Shown here in pieces: positions 1-14,383 of a stretch of DNA of 64,000 nt. The notes beneath the pieces were generated by a model. That model saw only the letters and a program-made list of their open reading frames with translations. It was not told the DNA's origin and ran no database searches. The position numbers were made by a program, and so were the translations under genes. The stretch comes from Cellulomonas pakistanensis (GTDB lineage: Bacteria; Actinomycetota; Actinomycetes; Actinomycetales; Cellulomonadaceae), in the NCBI RefSeq assembly GCF_016862755.1, contig NZ_BONO01000005.1, positions 62,001-126,000 of the forward strand. Direction: 5' to 3'. Within the stretch, counting starts at the first letter, position 1; each line of letters opens with the position of its first letter.

Positions 1-228
1 ACCAGGTCGTTCCACTCGGGGATGAGGTTCCCGAGCGGGCAGCCGTTGTGGCAGAACGGGACGCCGCAGTCCATGCAGCGCCCGGCCTGCCGGTGCAGCA
101 GGGTCGCCGACTGCGGGTCGTCCTGCGCGCTGCGGTGCTCGTGCACCTCGCGCCAGTCCATGAGCCGCAGCGCGACCGGGCGGTTGGCGGGCAGCTCGCG
201 CTCCCGCACCTTCATGAAGCCGCGGGGG

Positions 229-236
<8 letters not shown>
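1..236 (-). CDS. gltD: Glutamate synthase small subunit GltD (partial, N-terminus only)
   Basis: The first 78 residues are present; the rest lies beyond the window. GltD is the NADPH-oxidising FAD/Fe-S subunit that feeds electrons to GltB for glutamine:2-oxoglutarate amidotransfer. Visible are the family N-terminus ([11 protein letters not shown]) and the Fe-S ligand segment [17 protein letters not shown], which supplies Cys ligands for the low-potential clusters. The start is a GTG that overlaps the gltB stop by 8 bases, typical of translational coupling, so gltB and gltD form one operon. Seen directly: overlap and cysteine motif. Function rests on strong family resemblance. Confidence 0.95.
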
Positions 237-4797
<4,561 letters not shown>

Positions 4798-4885
4798 CAG
4801 CACCGTCCTCACGGACCCGGGGAGCGGGCCAGGTAGAGCGTTGGGGGGAGGCTGGGACGTCTTCGGCCCGGGCTTAAGTGTGGCG

Positions 4886-4903
4886 ACGATACCTGCCGGA
4901 AAC
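4886..4903 (-). promoter_or_regulatory. gltB promoter region with GlnR-like box
   Basis: On the minus strand a -10 hexamer TATCGT (4891-4886) lies about 90 bases before gltB. Overlapping it on the plus strand is GATAC-n6-GAAAC (4888-4903), which has the spacing of the actinobacterial GlnR site (gTnAC-n6-GaAAC) with one departure in the first half. No convincing -35 is seen. GlnR control of gltBD is inferred, not shown. Confidence 0.4.
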
Positions 4904-4957
4904 ACAGGCGCTCACATCGCGAGAAAGTGAGGTGGGTCACATGAGCGTGTGCCGCGG

Positions 4958-5833
4958 TCAGCGGGTGCTCTCGTGCTCCGCCACCTCGTCGTCCTGCGCT
5001 GCGGATTCGCGCAGGAGGGGCGTGGTCTCGCGTCCAGGATGACGACGTCCGACGACCACGAACGCTACCAGCGCCCCGAGGAGCACGATGATCGACGTCC
5101 AGACGTTGAGCCGGAACGGGCCGATCATCTCCGCGGGGTCGATCCGGACGAGCTCGATCCAGAGCCGGCCGGTCGTGTAGACGATCACGTACAGCCAGAA
5201 CACCCGGCCGTGGCCGAGCCGGAACCGGCGGTCGAGCCAGATGATCAGCGCGGCGCCGGCCAGGTTCCACAGCAGCTCGTACAGGAACGTCGGGTGGAAC
5301 AGCGTGCCCGACTCGTAGCCGGCGGGCAGGTGCGCGTCGTCGATCCGCAGGCCCCAGGGCAGCGTCGTGGCGCCGCCGAACAGCTCCTGGTTGAACCAGT
5401 TGCCGAGCCGGCCGATCGCCTGCGCGACGAGCAGGCCGGGCGCGAGCGCGTCGGCGAACACCGGGAACGACACCCCGGCGCGGCGGCAGCCGATGTAGGC
5501 GCCGACGGCGCCGAGCGCGACGGCGCCCCAGATGCCCAGGCCGCCCTCCCAGATGTACAGCGCGCGCACGGGGTCGCCGCCCGCACCGAAGTACGCGTCC
5601 GGGGAGGAGATCACGTGGTAGAGCCGGCCGCCGACGATGCCGAACGGCACGGCCCAGAACGCGATGTCCAGCACCTGCTCGGGGTCGCCCCCGCGGTCCT
5701 TCCACCGGCGCTGGGTCATGATGACCGCGACCACGATGCCCGCGAGGATCGCGAGGGCGTAGGCGCGCAGCGGCACGGGGCCGAGGTACCAGACGGCCTG
5801 CGGCGGGCTCGGGATCGCGGCGGGGATCATCAC
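4958..5833 (-). CDS. lgt: Prolipoprotein diacylglyceryl transferase Lgt
   Basis: A 291-residue polytopic membrane enzyme that transfers diacylglyceryl from phosphatidylglycerol to the lipobox cysteine of prolipoproteins. Family signatures visible are the early hydrophobic segment with LRAYALAILAGIVVA, GGRLYHVI, GRLGNWFNQELFG (the Lgt signature region) and HPTFLYELLWNL. A hydrophilic, charged C-terminal tail follows the last membrane span. The start is taken as GTG at 5833, because a -10 hexamer TACAGT lies six bases before it and there is no Shine-Dalgarno; the ATG three bases on is an alternative. Lgt sits downstream of trpA, the usual actinobacterial order, but has its own promoter. Two lipoproteins in this window (32407, 43048) would be its substrates. 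Confidence 0.95.
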   Translation of the reverse strand: MMIPAAIPSPPQAVWYLGPVPLRAYALAILAGIVVAVIMTQRRWKDRGGDPEQVLDIAFWAVPFGIVGGRLYHVISSPDAYFGAGGDPVRALYIWEGGLGIWGAVALGAVGAYIGCRRAGVSFPVFADALAPGLLVAQAIGRLGNWFNQELFGGATTLPWGLRIDDAHLPAGYESGTLFHPTFLYELLWNLAGAALIIWLDRRFRLGHGRVFWLYVIVYTTGRLWIELVRIDPAEMIGPFRLNVWTSIIVLLGALVAFVVVGRRHPGRETTPLLRESAAQDDEVAEHESTR

Positions 5834-5839
5834 ACGGGC

Positions 5840-5845
5840 ACTGTA
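5840..5845 (-). promoter_or_regulatory. Leaderless -10 element of lgt
   Basis: TACAGT followed by six bases and the GTG start of lgt. Spacing predicts transcription starting at the start codon. Confidence 0.55.
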
Positions 5846-5858
5846 TGCGACACCGGCG

Positions 5859-5886
5859 CGCGCCCGGGACGAGGGTCCCGGGCGCG
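5859..5886. terminator. Hairpin between trpA and lgt
   Basis: A perfect 12-bp stem (CGCGCCCGGGAC and its complement) with a four-base loop, upstream of the lgt promoter and downstream of trpA. It could terminate trp transcription; no U-tract is present, as is usual in this GC range. Confidence 0.5.
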
Positions 5887-5927
5887 GACACCGGGCGCGC
5901 GACCCGGCGGGCTGCGCCCCCCGGCGC

Positions 5928-5995
5928 CGAGGTCGTCAGAAGCGCCCGAGGTCGTCACTCGTGGGTGACGACCTCGGCGCGACGTGACGACCTCG
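5928..5995. repeat. Four-box intergenic element E1
   Basis: CGAGGTCGTCA at 5928 and 5947, then its reverse complement TGACGACCTCG at 5966 and 5985. All three spacers are exactly eight bases, giving a 19-base pitch. The spacers are unrelated to one another. The element lies just past the trpA stop. The same word and the same geometry recur at 56409-56476. Confidence 0.85.
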
Positions 5996-6010
5996 CGGCC
6001 GCCGAGCGGC

Positions 6011-6825
6011 TCAGCGGGCGGTGCGGATGCCCTCGGCCAGGCCGGCCGCGACCGCGGACACCGCGTCGAGGCCCGCGGCCGTGGTCTCCGCGCCGGCCAG
6101 GGCCCGCACGAACGCCGAGCCGACGATGACCCCGTCCGCGTACCGGCCGATGTCCCGCGCCTGCTCCGGCTTCGACACGCCGAGCCCGACGCACACGTGC
6201 TCGGCGCCGGCGGCGCGGGTGTCGGCCACGAGCTGCTCGGCGCGGGCGCCGACCGTGGTCCGCTCCCCCGTCACGCCCATCGTCGACGCCGCGTACACGA
6301 ACCCGCGGGAGGCGGCGGCGGTCATGGCCAGCCGCTCCGGGGTCGACGACGGCGCGACCAGGAACACGCGGTCCAGGTCGTGCGCCGCGGACGCGTCGAG
6401 CCAGTCCTGGCCCTCGTCCGGGATGAGGTCCGGCGTGATGAGCCCCGCGCCGCCCGCCGCGGCCAGGTCGCGCGCGAACGCGTCGACGCCGTACCGCAGC
6501 ACGGGGTTCCAGTACGTCATCACCAGCACGGGCGCGCCGGTGGCGGCGATCTGCTCCACCGCGCCGAACGCGTCCCGCACCCGGGTGCCGCCGGCCAGCG
6601 CGACGTCGACCGCGTGCTGGATGACGGGGCCGTCCATGACCGGGTCCGAGTACGGCAGGCCGAGCTCGATCACGTCGACGCCGGCCTCGACCATCGCGAC
6701 CGCCGCGCGGACGGAGCCCGCCACGTCGGGGAAGCCGAGCGGCAGGTAGCCGACCAGCGCGGCGCGGCCCTCGCCCTTCAGGCGGTCGAGCGCGGCGCCG
6801 GTGCGGGAGGCGGTCCGGGTGTCGC

Positions 6826-6829
<4 letters not shown>
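6011..6829 (-). CDS. trpA: Tryptophan synthase alpha chain TrpA
   Basis: A 272-residue TIM-barrel enzyme that cleaves indole-3-glycerol phosphate to indole and glyceraldehyde 3-phosphate; it works as an alpha2-beta2 complex with TrpB. The catalytic Glu55 and Asp66 sit in [15 protein letters not shown], and the phosphate-binding end (GSAFVRAL) is intact. The GTG start overlaps the trpB stop in a GTGA, so the two chains are translationally coupled. It is the last gene of the trp run; a hairpin and the four-box element E1 follow. No sign of truncation. Confidence 0.96.
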
Positions 6830-8127
<1,298 letters not shown>

Positions 8128-8224
8128 CTGGTGCTCCTCGTCGGTCGTGCTGCGGCGCCGCGCTGCCTGCGGCCCTCGTGCGCCCCGGTGCGGGGCGGGC
8201 CCGGCCGCGCGGCCGGGCCGGTGG

Positions 8225-9040
8225 TCACTGCCGGACGGCGCGCAGCGAGGGGTGGGCCCCCGCGGCCACCAGGTCCGCGACGGACTGCCGCGGCGCGTCG
8301 TCGGTCACGAGCGCCTCGCCGACCAGCACGGCGTCCGCGCCGGCCCGGGCGTAGTCCATGACGTCGTGCGGCCCGCGCACGCCGGACTCCGCGATCTTCA
8401 CGACGTCGGCCGGGATGGCCGGGGCGACGCGCGCGAACGTCCCGCGGTCGACCTCGAGCGTCTTGAGGTCCCGCGCGTTCACGCCGATCACGCGGGCGCC
8501 GGCGTCGACCGCCCGCACGACCTCCTCGGTGTCGTGCACCTCGACCAGGGCCGTCATGCCCAGGGAGTGCACGCGCTCGACGAGCGAGGTCAGCACCGTC
8601 TGCTCCAGCGCCGCGACGATCAGCAGGACCAGGTCCGCGCCGTGCGCCCGCGCCTCCCACACCTGGTACGGCGTGACGACGAAGTCCTTGCGCAGCACCG
8701 GGATGTCCACCGCGGCGCGCACGCTGTCGAGGTCGGCGAGGCTGCCGTTGAACTTCCGCTGCTCGGTGAGCACCGAGATGACGGTCGCGCCGCCCTTCTC
8801 GTACTCCGCGGCGAGGGCGGCCGGGTCGGTGATGGTGGCGAGCGCGCCCTTGCTCGGGCTGGACCGCTTGACCTCGGCGATCACGGTCACCGCGTCCTCG
8901 ACCCGCAGCCGGGACACGCAGTCGATCGCGCCGGGCACGCGGGCCGCGCGCTCCTTGAGCTCCGCCAGGGGCGTGGCCGCCTCGCGCACCGCGAGGTCCT
9001 CGCGCACGCCCGCCACGATGTCGTCCAGCACGGTGCCCAT
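8225..9040 (-). CDS. trpC: Indole-3-glycerol phosphate synthase TrpC
   Basis: A 271-residue TIM-barrel enzyme that makes indole-3-glycerol phosphate from carboxyanthranilate deoxyribulose phosphate. The characteristic [10 protein letters not shown] (Glu56, Lys58) and VLRKDF are present. The start is the ATG at 9040, with GGGAGAAGAG upstream and the family N-terminus [11 protein letters not shown]; the open frame extends 14 codons further without support. It is separated from the DUF4190 gene by 271 bases that hold a likely promoter, so trpCBA may be expressed apart from hisI-trpE. Confidence 0.96.
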   Translation of the reverse strand: MGTVLDDIVAGVREDLAVREAATPLAELKERAARVPGAIDCVSRLRVEDAVTVIAEVKRSSPSKGALATITDPAALAAEYEKGGATVISVLTEQRKFNGSLADLDSVRAAVDIPVLRKDFVVTPYQVWEARAHGADLVLLIVAALEQTVLTSLVERVHSLGMTALVEVHDTEEVVRAVDAGARVIGVNARDLKTLEVDRGTFARVAPAIPADVVKIAESGVRGPHDVMDYARAGADAVLVGEALVTDDAPRQSVADLVAAGAHPSLRAVRQ

Positions 9041-9162
9041 CGGCGTCTCTTCTCCCCCGAGATCGGCGGCGGCGCGCCGCACGGCGCGGGAGCCGGGGGC
9101 TCCTCGGCGGGACCTGTCGCGGCTGCGCGCCGTGACCCGGGTCTCCTCCGACCACCTCGGCC

Positions 9163-9168
9163 ATCGTA
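9163..9168 (-). promoter_or_regulatory. Candidate trpC promoter -10
   Basis: TACGAT on the minus strand in the 271-base gap 9041-9311, giving a leader of roughly 115 bases before trpC. I see no clear -35 and no run of Trp codons that would mark an attenuator peptide. Confidence 0.35.
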
Positions 9169-9311
9169 CGGGCGCCCGGCACCACTCCCGACCACGGGGC
9201 CGACGGGTGGGACGGGGCGCGCAGGGAGGCCGCGCGGTCGGTGACCGCGGCCGACCGCGGACGGGCGACCCGGCGGGCGCGCCGCACGCACCCGCCCGGG
9301 CCGCCGCCGGG

Positions 9312-9998
9312 TCAGTAGGTGGAGCTGAACCCGTCCTGGAAGCCCTGGATCGCGTCGGGGAGGCCGGTGAAGAAGCCGACGACGCTCCACACGCACGCCA
9401 GCGAGCCGAGGATGATGCCGGTCAGCGCGAGGCCCGCGTTGTTCGCCTCGCCACGCTGCGCCGCCTTCCGGGCGAGCACGCCCGTGATGATCGCCGGGAC
9501 GCCGGCGAGCAGCCCGCAGCAGAGGAAGCCGGCGATGCCGAGGGACAACGACCAGACGCCGAGGCCGTTCTTGGGGTAGCCGTAGACCGGGACGTAGGGC
9601 GCCGCGCCGTAGCCGCCGCCGTAGGGGGCCGCCGGGTACGGGGAGGACGGTGCCGCACCGTAGGGGTCCTGGCCGTAGCCGGGCTGCTGGCCGTACGGCT
9701 GCTGCTGCCCGTACTGCGGCTGCTGCCCGAAGGGCTGCGGGGTGCCGGACGGGTCCTGGCCGTAGGGCGGCTGCTGCGCGCCGTACGGGTCCTGGCCGGG
9801 CGCGGGCTGCTGGCCGTAGGGCTGCGCGCCGTACAGGTCCTGGCCCGGCTGCTGGCCGTACGAGGGCTGCTGGCCGTACGACGGCTGCCCGCCGGCCGCG
9901 GCGCCCGGCTGCCCCCAGCTCGGCTGGTCGACCTCGCCGCCGGTGGACGGGTCCGGCTGCTGTCGGTACGGGTCCGTCGGCTGGTCGGGCGTGCTCAC
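9312..9998 (-). CDS. DUF4190 membrane protein with Y/G/Q/P-rich N-terminal tail
   Basis: A 228-residue protein of unknown function. Residues 1-130 are a low-complexity tail built of YGQQP-like repeats; the C-terminal 90 residues hold two hydrophobic segments flanking a short charged loop ([16 protein letters not shown]), the DUF4190 pattern. The GTG start at 9998 has AGGAGG upstream. A paralogue lies at 10556 and both proteins end in the residues STY. The tail resembles sticky, tyrosine-rich disordered domains, but no function can be assigned. It sits inside the trp cluster, probably as a passenger. Confidence 0.8.
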   Translation of the reverse strand: MSTPDQPTDPYRQQPDPSTGGEVDQPSWGQPGAAAGGQPSYGQQPSYGQQPGQDLYGAQPYGQQPAPGQDPYGAQQPPYGQDPSGTPQPFGQQPQYGQQQPYGQQPGYGQDPYGAAPSSPYPAAPYGGGYGAAPYVPVYGYPKNGLGVWSLSLGIAGFLCCGLLAGVPAIITGVLARKAAQRGEANNAGLALTGIILGSLACVWSVVGFFTGLPDAIQGFQDGFSSTY

Positions 9999-10112
9999 GG
10001 TGGGCCTCCTGGTGCGGGTCGTCGGCGCAGCGGCGCCGGACGGCATCCTAGGGACGCCGGGCCCCACCCAGGAGCGGCGCGCGGCGATTCACCCGACCGC
10101 CACCGGATGGCG

Positions 10113-10550
10113 TCAGGGGGCGAGCGCGCCCGCCCACGCGGGGACGTTGCGGGCGACGCTGTACAGCAGGACCACCGCGACCGCCGCGACCGCGACCCAG
10201 GCCGGCGGCGCGGCGGCACGGCGCCCCGTGCGCAGCGCGCGCACGAGCCACCGCACCCACAGGGCGGCGAGCACCGGCACGAGCAGCACCCACAGCGGGT
10301 TCATGGCCCAGGCGCCGGCGAGGTCCCCGACCAGCAGGTCGTGCGTGGCCCGCAGGCCGCCGCACCCGGCGCAGAAGGCACCGGTCAGCGCGTACATCGG
10401 GCACACGCCCCACGAGCCGCTGCCGTGCGGGTCGCGCAGCACCAACCCGAGCGCGGCGACGGCCGCCCCGCCCGCGACCGCCAGCGGCGCCGCGGCGGCA
10501 CGCAGCCGCGCGCGGGGCGCGAGGGTCTCAGGCGGGGCGGCCGTGGCCAC
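10113..10550 (-). CDS. DUF2752 membrane protein
   Basis: A 145-residue membrane protein with about four hydrophobic segments and the DUF2752 signature CPMYALTGAFCAGCGGLRAT, whose cysteines and glycines are well conserved in the family. Function unknown. The start is tentative: a GTG at 10550 lies six bases past the stop of the second DUF4190 gene, with no obvious Shine-Dalgarno, suggesting coupled translation. DUF2752 genes are often next to DUF4190/CD225-like genes in actinobacteria, which fits the triplet 9312-11074. Confidence 0.8.
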   Translation of the reverse strand: MATAAPPETLAPRARLRAAAAPLAVAGGAAVAALGLVLRDPHGSGSWGVCPMYALTGAFCAGCGGLRATHDLLVGDLAGAWAMNPLWVLLVPVLAALWVRWLVRALRTGRRAAAPPAWVAVAAVAVVLLYSVARNVPAWAGALAP

Positions 10551-10555
10551 GTCGA

Positions 10556-11074
10556 TCAGTACGTCGAGTTGTTGATGGTGTCGAGGTACGCGGCGAAGCC
10601 GCCGGTCGCGACGAGCACGATGAAGAAGATGATCCCGACCACGCCGAGAGCCGTCACGACCCAGGACACGATGTAGCCCGCGTTCGCCAGCGAGCCGTTG
10701 TTCGCCTCGCCGCGCGCGACGGCCTGCTTGGCCTTCGACCCGACGATGATGCCCGGGATGCTGGTGAAGATCGAGCACACGAAGAAGCCGACGATGCCGA
10801 GCACCAGCGACCACACGCCGAGGTTGTTCTTCTCCATCGAGCCGCCGTAGCCCTGGCCGCCGTACGCGGGCTGGCCGTAGCCGCCCTGGCCGTAGCCGCC
10901 CGCCTGGCCCTGGTCGCCCCCGGTGTAGGAGCCGTACTGCGGGACGCCACCCGGCGTGCCCTGGCCGCCGTCGGCAGGCGTGCCGCCCGGGTACGGGGGG
11001 ACGCCGCCGGACTGGTCGCCGGAGCCCCGCCCCTCGGCGGAGTACGGGTCCTGCGGCTGGTTCGGGGTCGACAT
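10556..11074 (-). CDS. DUF4190 membrane protein (second copy)
   Basis: A 172-residue paralogue of the protein at 9312. The tail of about 80 residues is rich in Gly, Gln, Tyr and Pro; then KNNLGVWSLVLGIVGFFVC starts a two-helix DUF4190 domain with the loop KAKQAVARGEANNGSLANAG. The start ATG at 11074 has GAGGAG upstream. Paralogy with 9312 is clear in the membrane half, while the tails differ in composition (GGYGQGGYGQ against YGQQP), so the two have diverged for some time. Confidence 0.8.
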   Translation of the reverse strand: MSTPNQPQDPYSAEGRGSGDQSGGVPPYPGGTPADGGQGTPGGVPQYGSYTGGDQGQAGGYGQGGYGQPAYGGQGYGGSMEKNNLGVWSLVLGIVGFFVCSIFTSIPGIIVGSKAKQAVARGEANNGSLANAGYIVSWVVTALGVVGIIFFIVLVATGGFAAYLDTINNSTY

Positions 11075-11209
11075 GATCGGCTCCTCGTTCGACGGGGTTC
11101 GTGGCGCGGCATCCGCCCTGGTCGGGAGGCTGTCCGGCGACCCCCAGGTCTACCGGAGCCGGGCGACCGCGTCCACCGTTCGTCCGGCCGCGCGTGTCGT
11201 CCGGGTGGC

Positions 11210-11533
11210 TCAGTGACCGCCGGTGCGGCGCGCCTTCTCGATCGTGTGCTTGCCGCCCTGGCCGTAGCCGAGCACCTGCAGCACCTTGCCGACGACGACG
11301 CCGAGCAGAGCCACGCCGAGGCCGACCCAGAACAGCCACATGAGGCCGAGGATCAGGCCGAGCGCGCCGGCCGTGGAGCCCACGAGCACGACGACCGTGG
11401 TGGTCCAGGCGGCGGTGGTGTGCCCGTGGTTGGTCGGCGGGGCCTTCGGGGGCAGCCGCAGCGTCTCCGTACCCGGGACCTGCTGCGCACGCCCCTTCAC
11501 GACGCCGGAAGAACTGAGCGACTGCTCGACCAT
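11210..11533 (-). CDS. HGxxPAAW family membrane protein
   Basis: A 107-residue protein with the family motif HGHTTAAW at residues 36-43 followed by two membrane helices and a basic C-terminus. The family is known only from actinobacterial trp clusters and has no established function. The start ATG at 11533 has AAAGGTG upstream. It lies between the Trp-operon membrane protein and the DUF4190 block. The motif here has Thr-Thr where Pro-Ala would be expected in part of the family pattern. Confidence 0.85.
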   Translation of the reverse strand: MVEQSLSSSGVVKGRAQQVPGTETLRLPPKAPPTNHGHTTAAWTTTVVVLVGSTAGALGLILGLMWLFWVGLGVALLGVVVGKVLQVLGYGQGGKHTIEKARRTGGH

Positions 11534-11628
11534 CGAGGAACACCTTTCATGACTGTGTGCCGCAACCCTAGCGGACCACGGGGACGGGCTCAGGTCGGGC
11601 GCGCGGCACCGCGCGCGCCCGACCTGGC

Positions 11629-12363
11629 TCACGTGGGGTCGTCGCCCCGGGACAGCGCGTCCCAGGTGCTGCGTTCGTCCGGCTCGGCGTCGGCCGCGGC
11701 GCCCCCGGCGCCCGCGGCACCGGCCGCACCGCCGCCCGCCGCGCCGGCACCCGGTACCGCGCCCGGCGCCGCGCCGGCGCGCTCGTACCGGTCCGTCGGC
11801 GCGACCCAGCTCGCCGACGCCCGGGCGAGGCCGACGGCCGCCGCGACGACGGCCACCCCGAGCACGGCGGCCACCCAGGGCCAGGGCGCCACCTGCACGG
11901 CGCCGGTCAGGTTCGGCACGCCCGTGGCGTCGGCGGCGGCGCGCTCGGCGGTGGCGGCGGCGCCGGAGCGCACCCCCAGCGCGGACGCGACGACCAGCGC
12001 GCCGGACGCGGCGACCACGACGACCACCACCCAGCGCCCGATCCGGCCGACCAGGCCCAGCGCGGCCGCCGCGGCGAGCAGCACCAGGGCGGCGGCGACC
12101 AGCCCCGGCGCGGCCGCGGTGCCGCGGACGGTGATCGCGACGGCCTCGCCGAGCGCGTTCGCCCCGGTCGCGGTCACCCACGCCGGGAGCGCCGTCAGCG
12201 CGACCAGGCCGGACAGCAGCAGCAGGACGAGCACCCAGCGGCCGCGCCGCCCGCGCGAGCCCCGCGCCGCCTCGTCGCCGCCGGCCGCGTCGCGCGCCGC
12301 CCCGGCCCCGGCCGACCGCACGCCGTCCGGGCGGCCCGCGCCGGGACCCACTCCCCCGCTCAC
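11629..12363 (-). CDS. Trp biosynthesis associated membrane protein
   Basis: A 244-residue protein with a charged N-terminus, four hydrophobic segments (about residues 43-63, 84-106, 110-130 and 162-182) and a Gly/Ala-rich cytoplasmic tail. The position directly after trpE and the topology match the Trp-operon-associated conserved membrane family of actinobacteria; its role is unknown. The GTG start overlaps the trpE stop in a GTGA. The tail (about residues 195-225) is nearly pure Gly-Ala-Pro and may be disordered. Confidence 0.8.
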   Translation of the reverse strand: MSGGVGPGAGRPDGVRSAGAGAARDAAGGDEAARGSRGRRGRWVLVLLLLSGLVALTALPAWVTATGANALGEAVAITVRGTAAAPGLVAAALVLLAAAAALGLVGRIGRWVVVVVVAASGALVVASALGVRSGAAATAERAAADATGVPNLTGAVQVAPWPWVAAVLGVAVVAAAVGLARASASWVAPTDRYERAGAAPGAVPGAGAAGGGAAGAAGAGGAAADAEPDERSTWDALSRGDDPT

Positions 12364-13937
12364 GCCGGCCCGACCGCCCGGAGCCGGGACGCGACCTGCA
12401 CGGCCCGCACGGCCGCGGCGGCCTTGTCCCGGGACTCCTGGTACTCGGCCGCCGGCACGGAGTCGGCGACGATCCCCGCACCCGCCTGGACGCTGGCGCG
12501 GCCGTCCCGGATCAGCGCGGTGCGGATCGCGATGGCCATGTCCATGTCGCCGGCCAGGTCGAAGTAGCCGACCGTGCCGCCGTAGATGCCCCGGCGCGCG
12601 GGCTCGATCTCGTCGATCAGCGCGATCGCGCGCGGCTTCGGCGCGCCCGACAGCGTGCCCGCCGGGAACGTCGCGGTGAACGCCCCGAGCGCGGTGGCCC
12701 CGGCGCGCAGCCGCCCGACGACCGTCGAGCAGATGTGCATGATGTGGCTGAACCGGCGCACGGCCATGAACTCGACGACCTCGACGGTCGCCGGCTCGCA
12801 GACCTTGACGAGGTCGTTGCGGCTGAGGTCCACCAGCATGAGGTGCTCGGCGCGCTCCTTGGGGTCGGCGAGCAGCTCGTCGTGCAGCGCGCGGTCCTCC
12901 TCGGGCGTCGCGCCACGCGGGCGGGACCCGGCGATCGGGAACGTCGTGACGTGCCCCTCGGTCACCTTGACCAGCGTCTCCGGGCTCGACCCGACGACGG
13001 CGAAGTCGCGGCCGTCCGCGTCCTGCAGCTGCAGGTAGTACATGTACGGGCTCGGGTTGATGGTGCGGAGCACGCGGTAGACGTCGAGCGGCGCGGCCGG
13101 GCAGTCGAGGTCGAGGCGCTGCGACAGCACCACCTGGAACACCTCGCCGTCGACGATCGCCTCCTGCCCCCGGGCGACGGCGGCCTCGAACTCGGCGGCG
13201 GTGGACCGGAACTCCAGCTCGGGCACCGGCGCGTCCACGAGGTGTGCCGCGGCGGGGGCGGCGGGCCGGAGCAGCGCCTCCTGCATGGCGTCGAGCCGGG
13301 CGACCGCGTCGGCGTGCGCCTCGTCCACCCGCGCGTCCGTGCCGTCGAAGTTGATCGCGTTCGCCACGAGCCACACCGAGCCGTCGCGGTGGTCGGTGAC
13401 CGCGAGGTCGGTGGCCAGGAGCAGCGTCATCTCGGGCACGCCGAGCTCGTCCGGCGCCACGGCGGGCAGCGTCGGCTCCCAGTGCCGGACGACGTCCCAG
13501 CCGAGCGCCCCGACCAGGCCGCCGGTCAGCGGGGGCAGGCCGGGCACCGCGGGGGTGCGCAGCACCTCGAGCGTCTCGCCGAGCACCGCCAGCGGGTCGC
13601 CCTCGGTCGGCACGCCGGCGGGGACGTCCCCGGTCCACGCGGCGCGGCCGTCGCGCACGGTCAGCGTCGCGCGGGACCGCACGCCCACGAACGACCAGCG
13701 CGACCACGACCCGTCCTGCTCCGCGGACTCGAGGATGAACGTCCCCGGGCGCCCGGCGGCGAGCGTGCGGTACAGGCCGACCGGCGTGGTGTCGTCGGCG
13801 AGCAGCCGGCGGACGACCGGGATCACGCGCCGGGTCGCGGCGAGGTCGCGGAACTCCGCCAGCGCGGGCCAGGTGGCACCCCAGGGCACGTCCACCGGGG
13901 CGGCCGTGGGCGCGGCGGCGTCGGGAGCGGCGCTCAT
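12360..13937 (-). CDS. trpE: Anthranilate synthase component I TrpE
   Basis: A 525-residue chorismate-utilising enzyme making anthranilate with ammonia supplied by TrpG (not in this window). The C-terminal chorismate-binding domain carries [39 protein letters not shown] and [10 protein letters not shown], all intact. The N-terminal domain carries the Trp feedback region; ILESAEQ is the expected LLES-type motif in a slightly altered form. The ATG start overlaps the hisI stop in an ATGA and its own stop overlaps the next gene, so translation is coupled across three genes. Confidence 0.96.
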   Translation of the reverse strand: MSAAPDAAAPTAAPVDVPWGATWPALAEFRDLAATRRVIPVVRRLLADDTTPVGLYRTLAAGRPGTFILESAEQDGSWSRWSFVGVRSRATLTVRDGRAAWTGDVPAGVPTEGDPLAVLGETLEVLRTPAVPGLPPLTGGLVGALGWDVVRHWEPTLPAVAPDELGVPEMTLLLATDLAVTDHRDGSVWLVANAINFDGTDARVDEAHADAVARLDAMQEALLRPAAPAAAHLVDAPVPELEFRSTAAEFEAAVARGQEAIVDGEVFQVVLSQRLDLDCPAAPLDVYRVLRTINPSPYMYYLQLQDADGRDFAVVGSSPETLVKVTEGHVTTFPIAGSRPRGATPEEDRALHDELLADPKERAEHLMLVDLSRNDLVKVCEPATVEVVEFMAVRRFSHIMHICSTVVGRLRAGATALGAFTATFPAGTLSGAPKPRAIALIDEIEPARRGIYGGTVGYFDLAGDMDMAIAIRTALIRDGRASVQAGAGIVADSVPAAEYQESRDKAAAAVRAVQVASRLRAVGPA

Positions 13938-14353
13938 CCGTGCTGCTCCGTCGCGGCCGGGCGCTCGCCGACGACCGCGCCCAGCGAGCCGCCGGCCTCG
14001 AAGCACGTGCGGGTGCCGGTGTGGCAGGCGGCGCCCACCTGGTCGACGCGGACCAGGAGCGCGTCGCCGTCGCAGTCGAGCGCCACGGACTTCACGTACT
14101 GCGCGTGCCCGGAGGTGTCGCCCTTGCGCCAGTACTCCTGCCGGGACCGGCTCCAGAAGACGACGCGTCCGCCGGTGAGCGTGCGGTGCAGCGCCTCGTC
14201 GTCCATCCAGCCGAGCATGAGCACCTCGCCGGTGTCGTGCTGCTGCACCACGGCCGCGACCAGGCCGGACGCGTCGCGGCTCAGGCGCTCCGCGATCTCC
14301 GGGTCGAGGGGGCTCGGGGTGCCCTGGGGGGCGGGGGTCTGCGTCTCGCTCAC
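13934..14353 (-). CDS. hisI: Phosphoribosyl-AMP cyclohydrolase HisI
   Basis: A 139-residue stand-alone cyclohydrolase of histidine synthesis that opens the adenine ring of PR-AMP. The metal and catalytic motifs are visible: [12 protein letters not shown], the DCDGDALL acidic pair, and CHTGTRTCF. The GTG start has GGAGGA upstream. hisI heads the trpE operon, a well-known actinobacterial arrangement. Only 30 bases separate it from the upstream ABC exporter, so read-through from the exporter genes is likely. Confidence 0.95.
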   Translation of the reverse strand: MSETQTPAPQGTPSPLDPEIAERLSRDASGLVAAVVQQHDTGEVLMLGWMDDEALHRTLTGGRVVFWSRSRQEYWRKGDTSGHAQYVKSVALDCDGDALLVRVDQVGAACHTGTRTCFEAGGSLGAVVGERPAATEQHG

Positions 14354-14383
14354 GCCCCCGATCCTCCCACGACGCGGGCGGGG

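Noticed and set aside
9041..9311. Trp attenuator before trpC
   Set aside because: I looked for a short frame with adjacent Trp codons followed by alternative hairpins and found none convincing.
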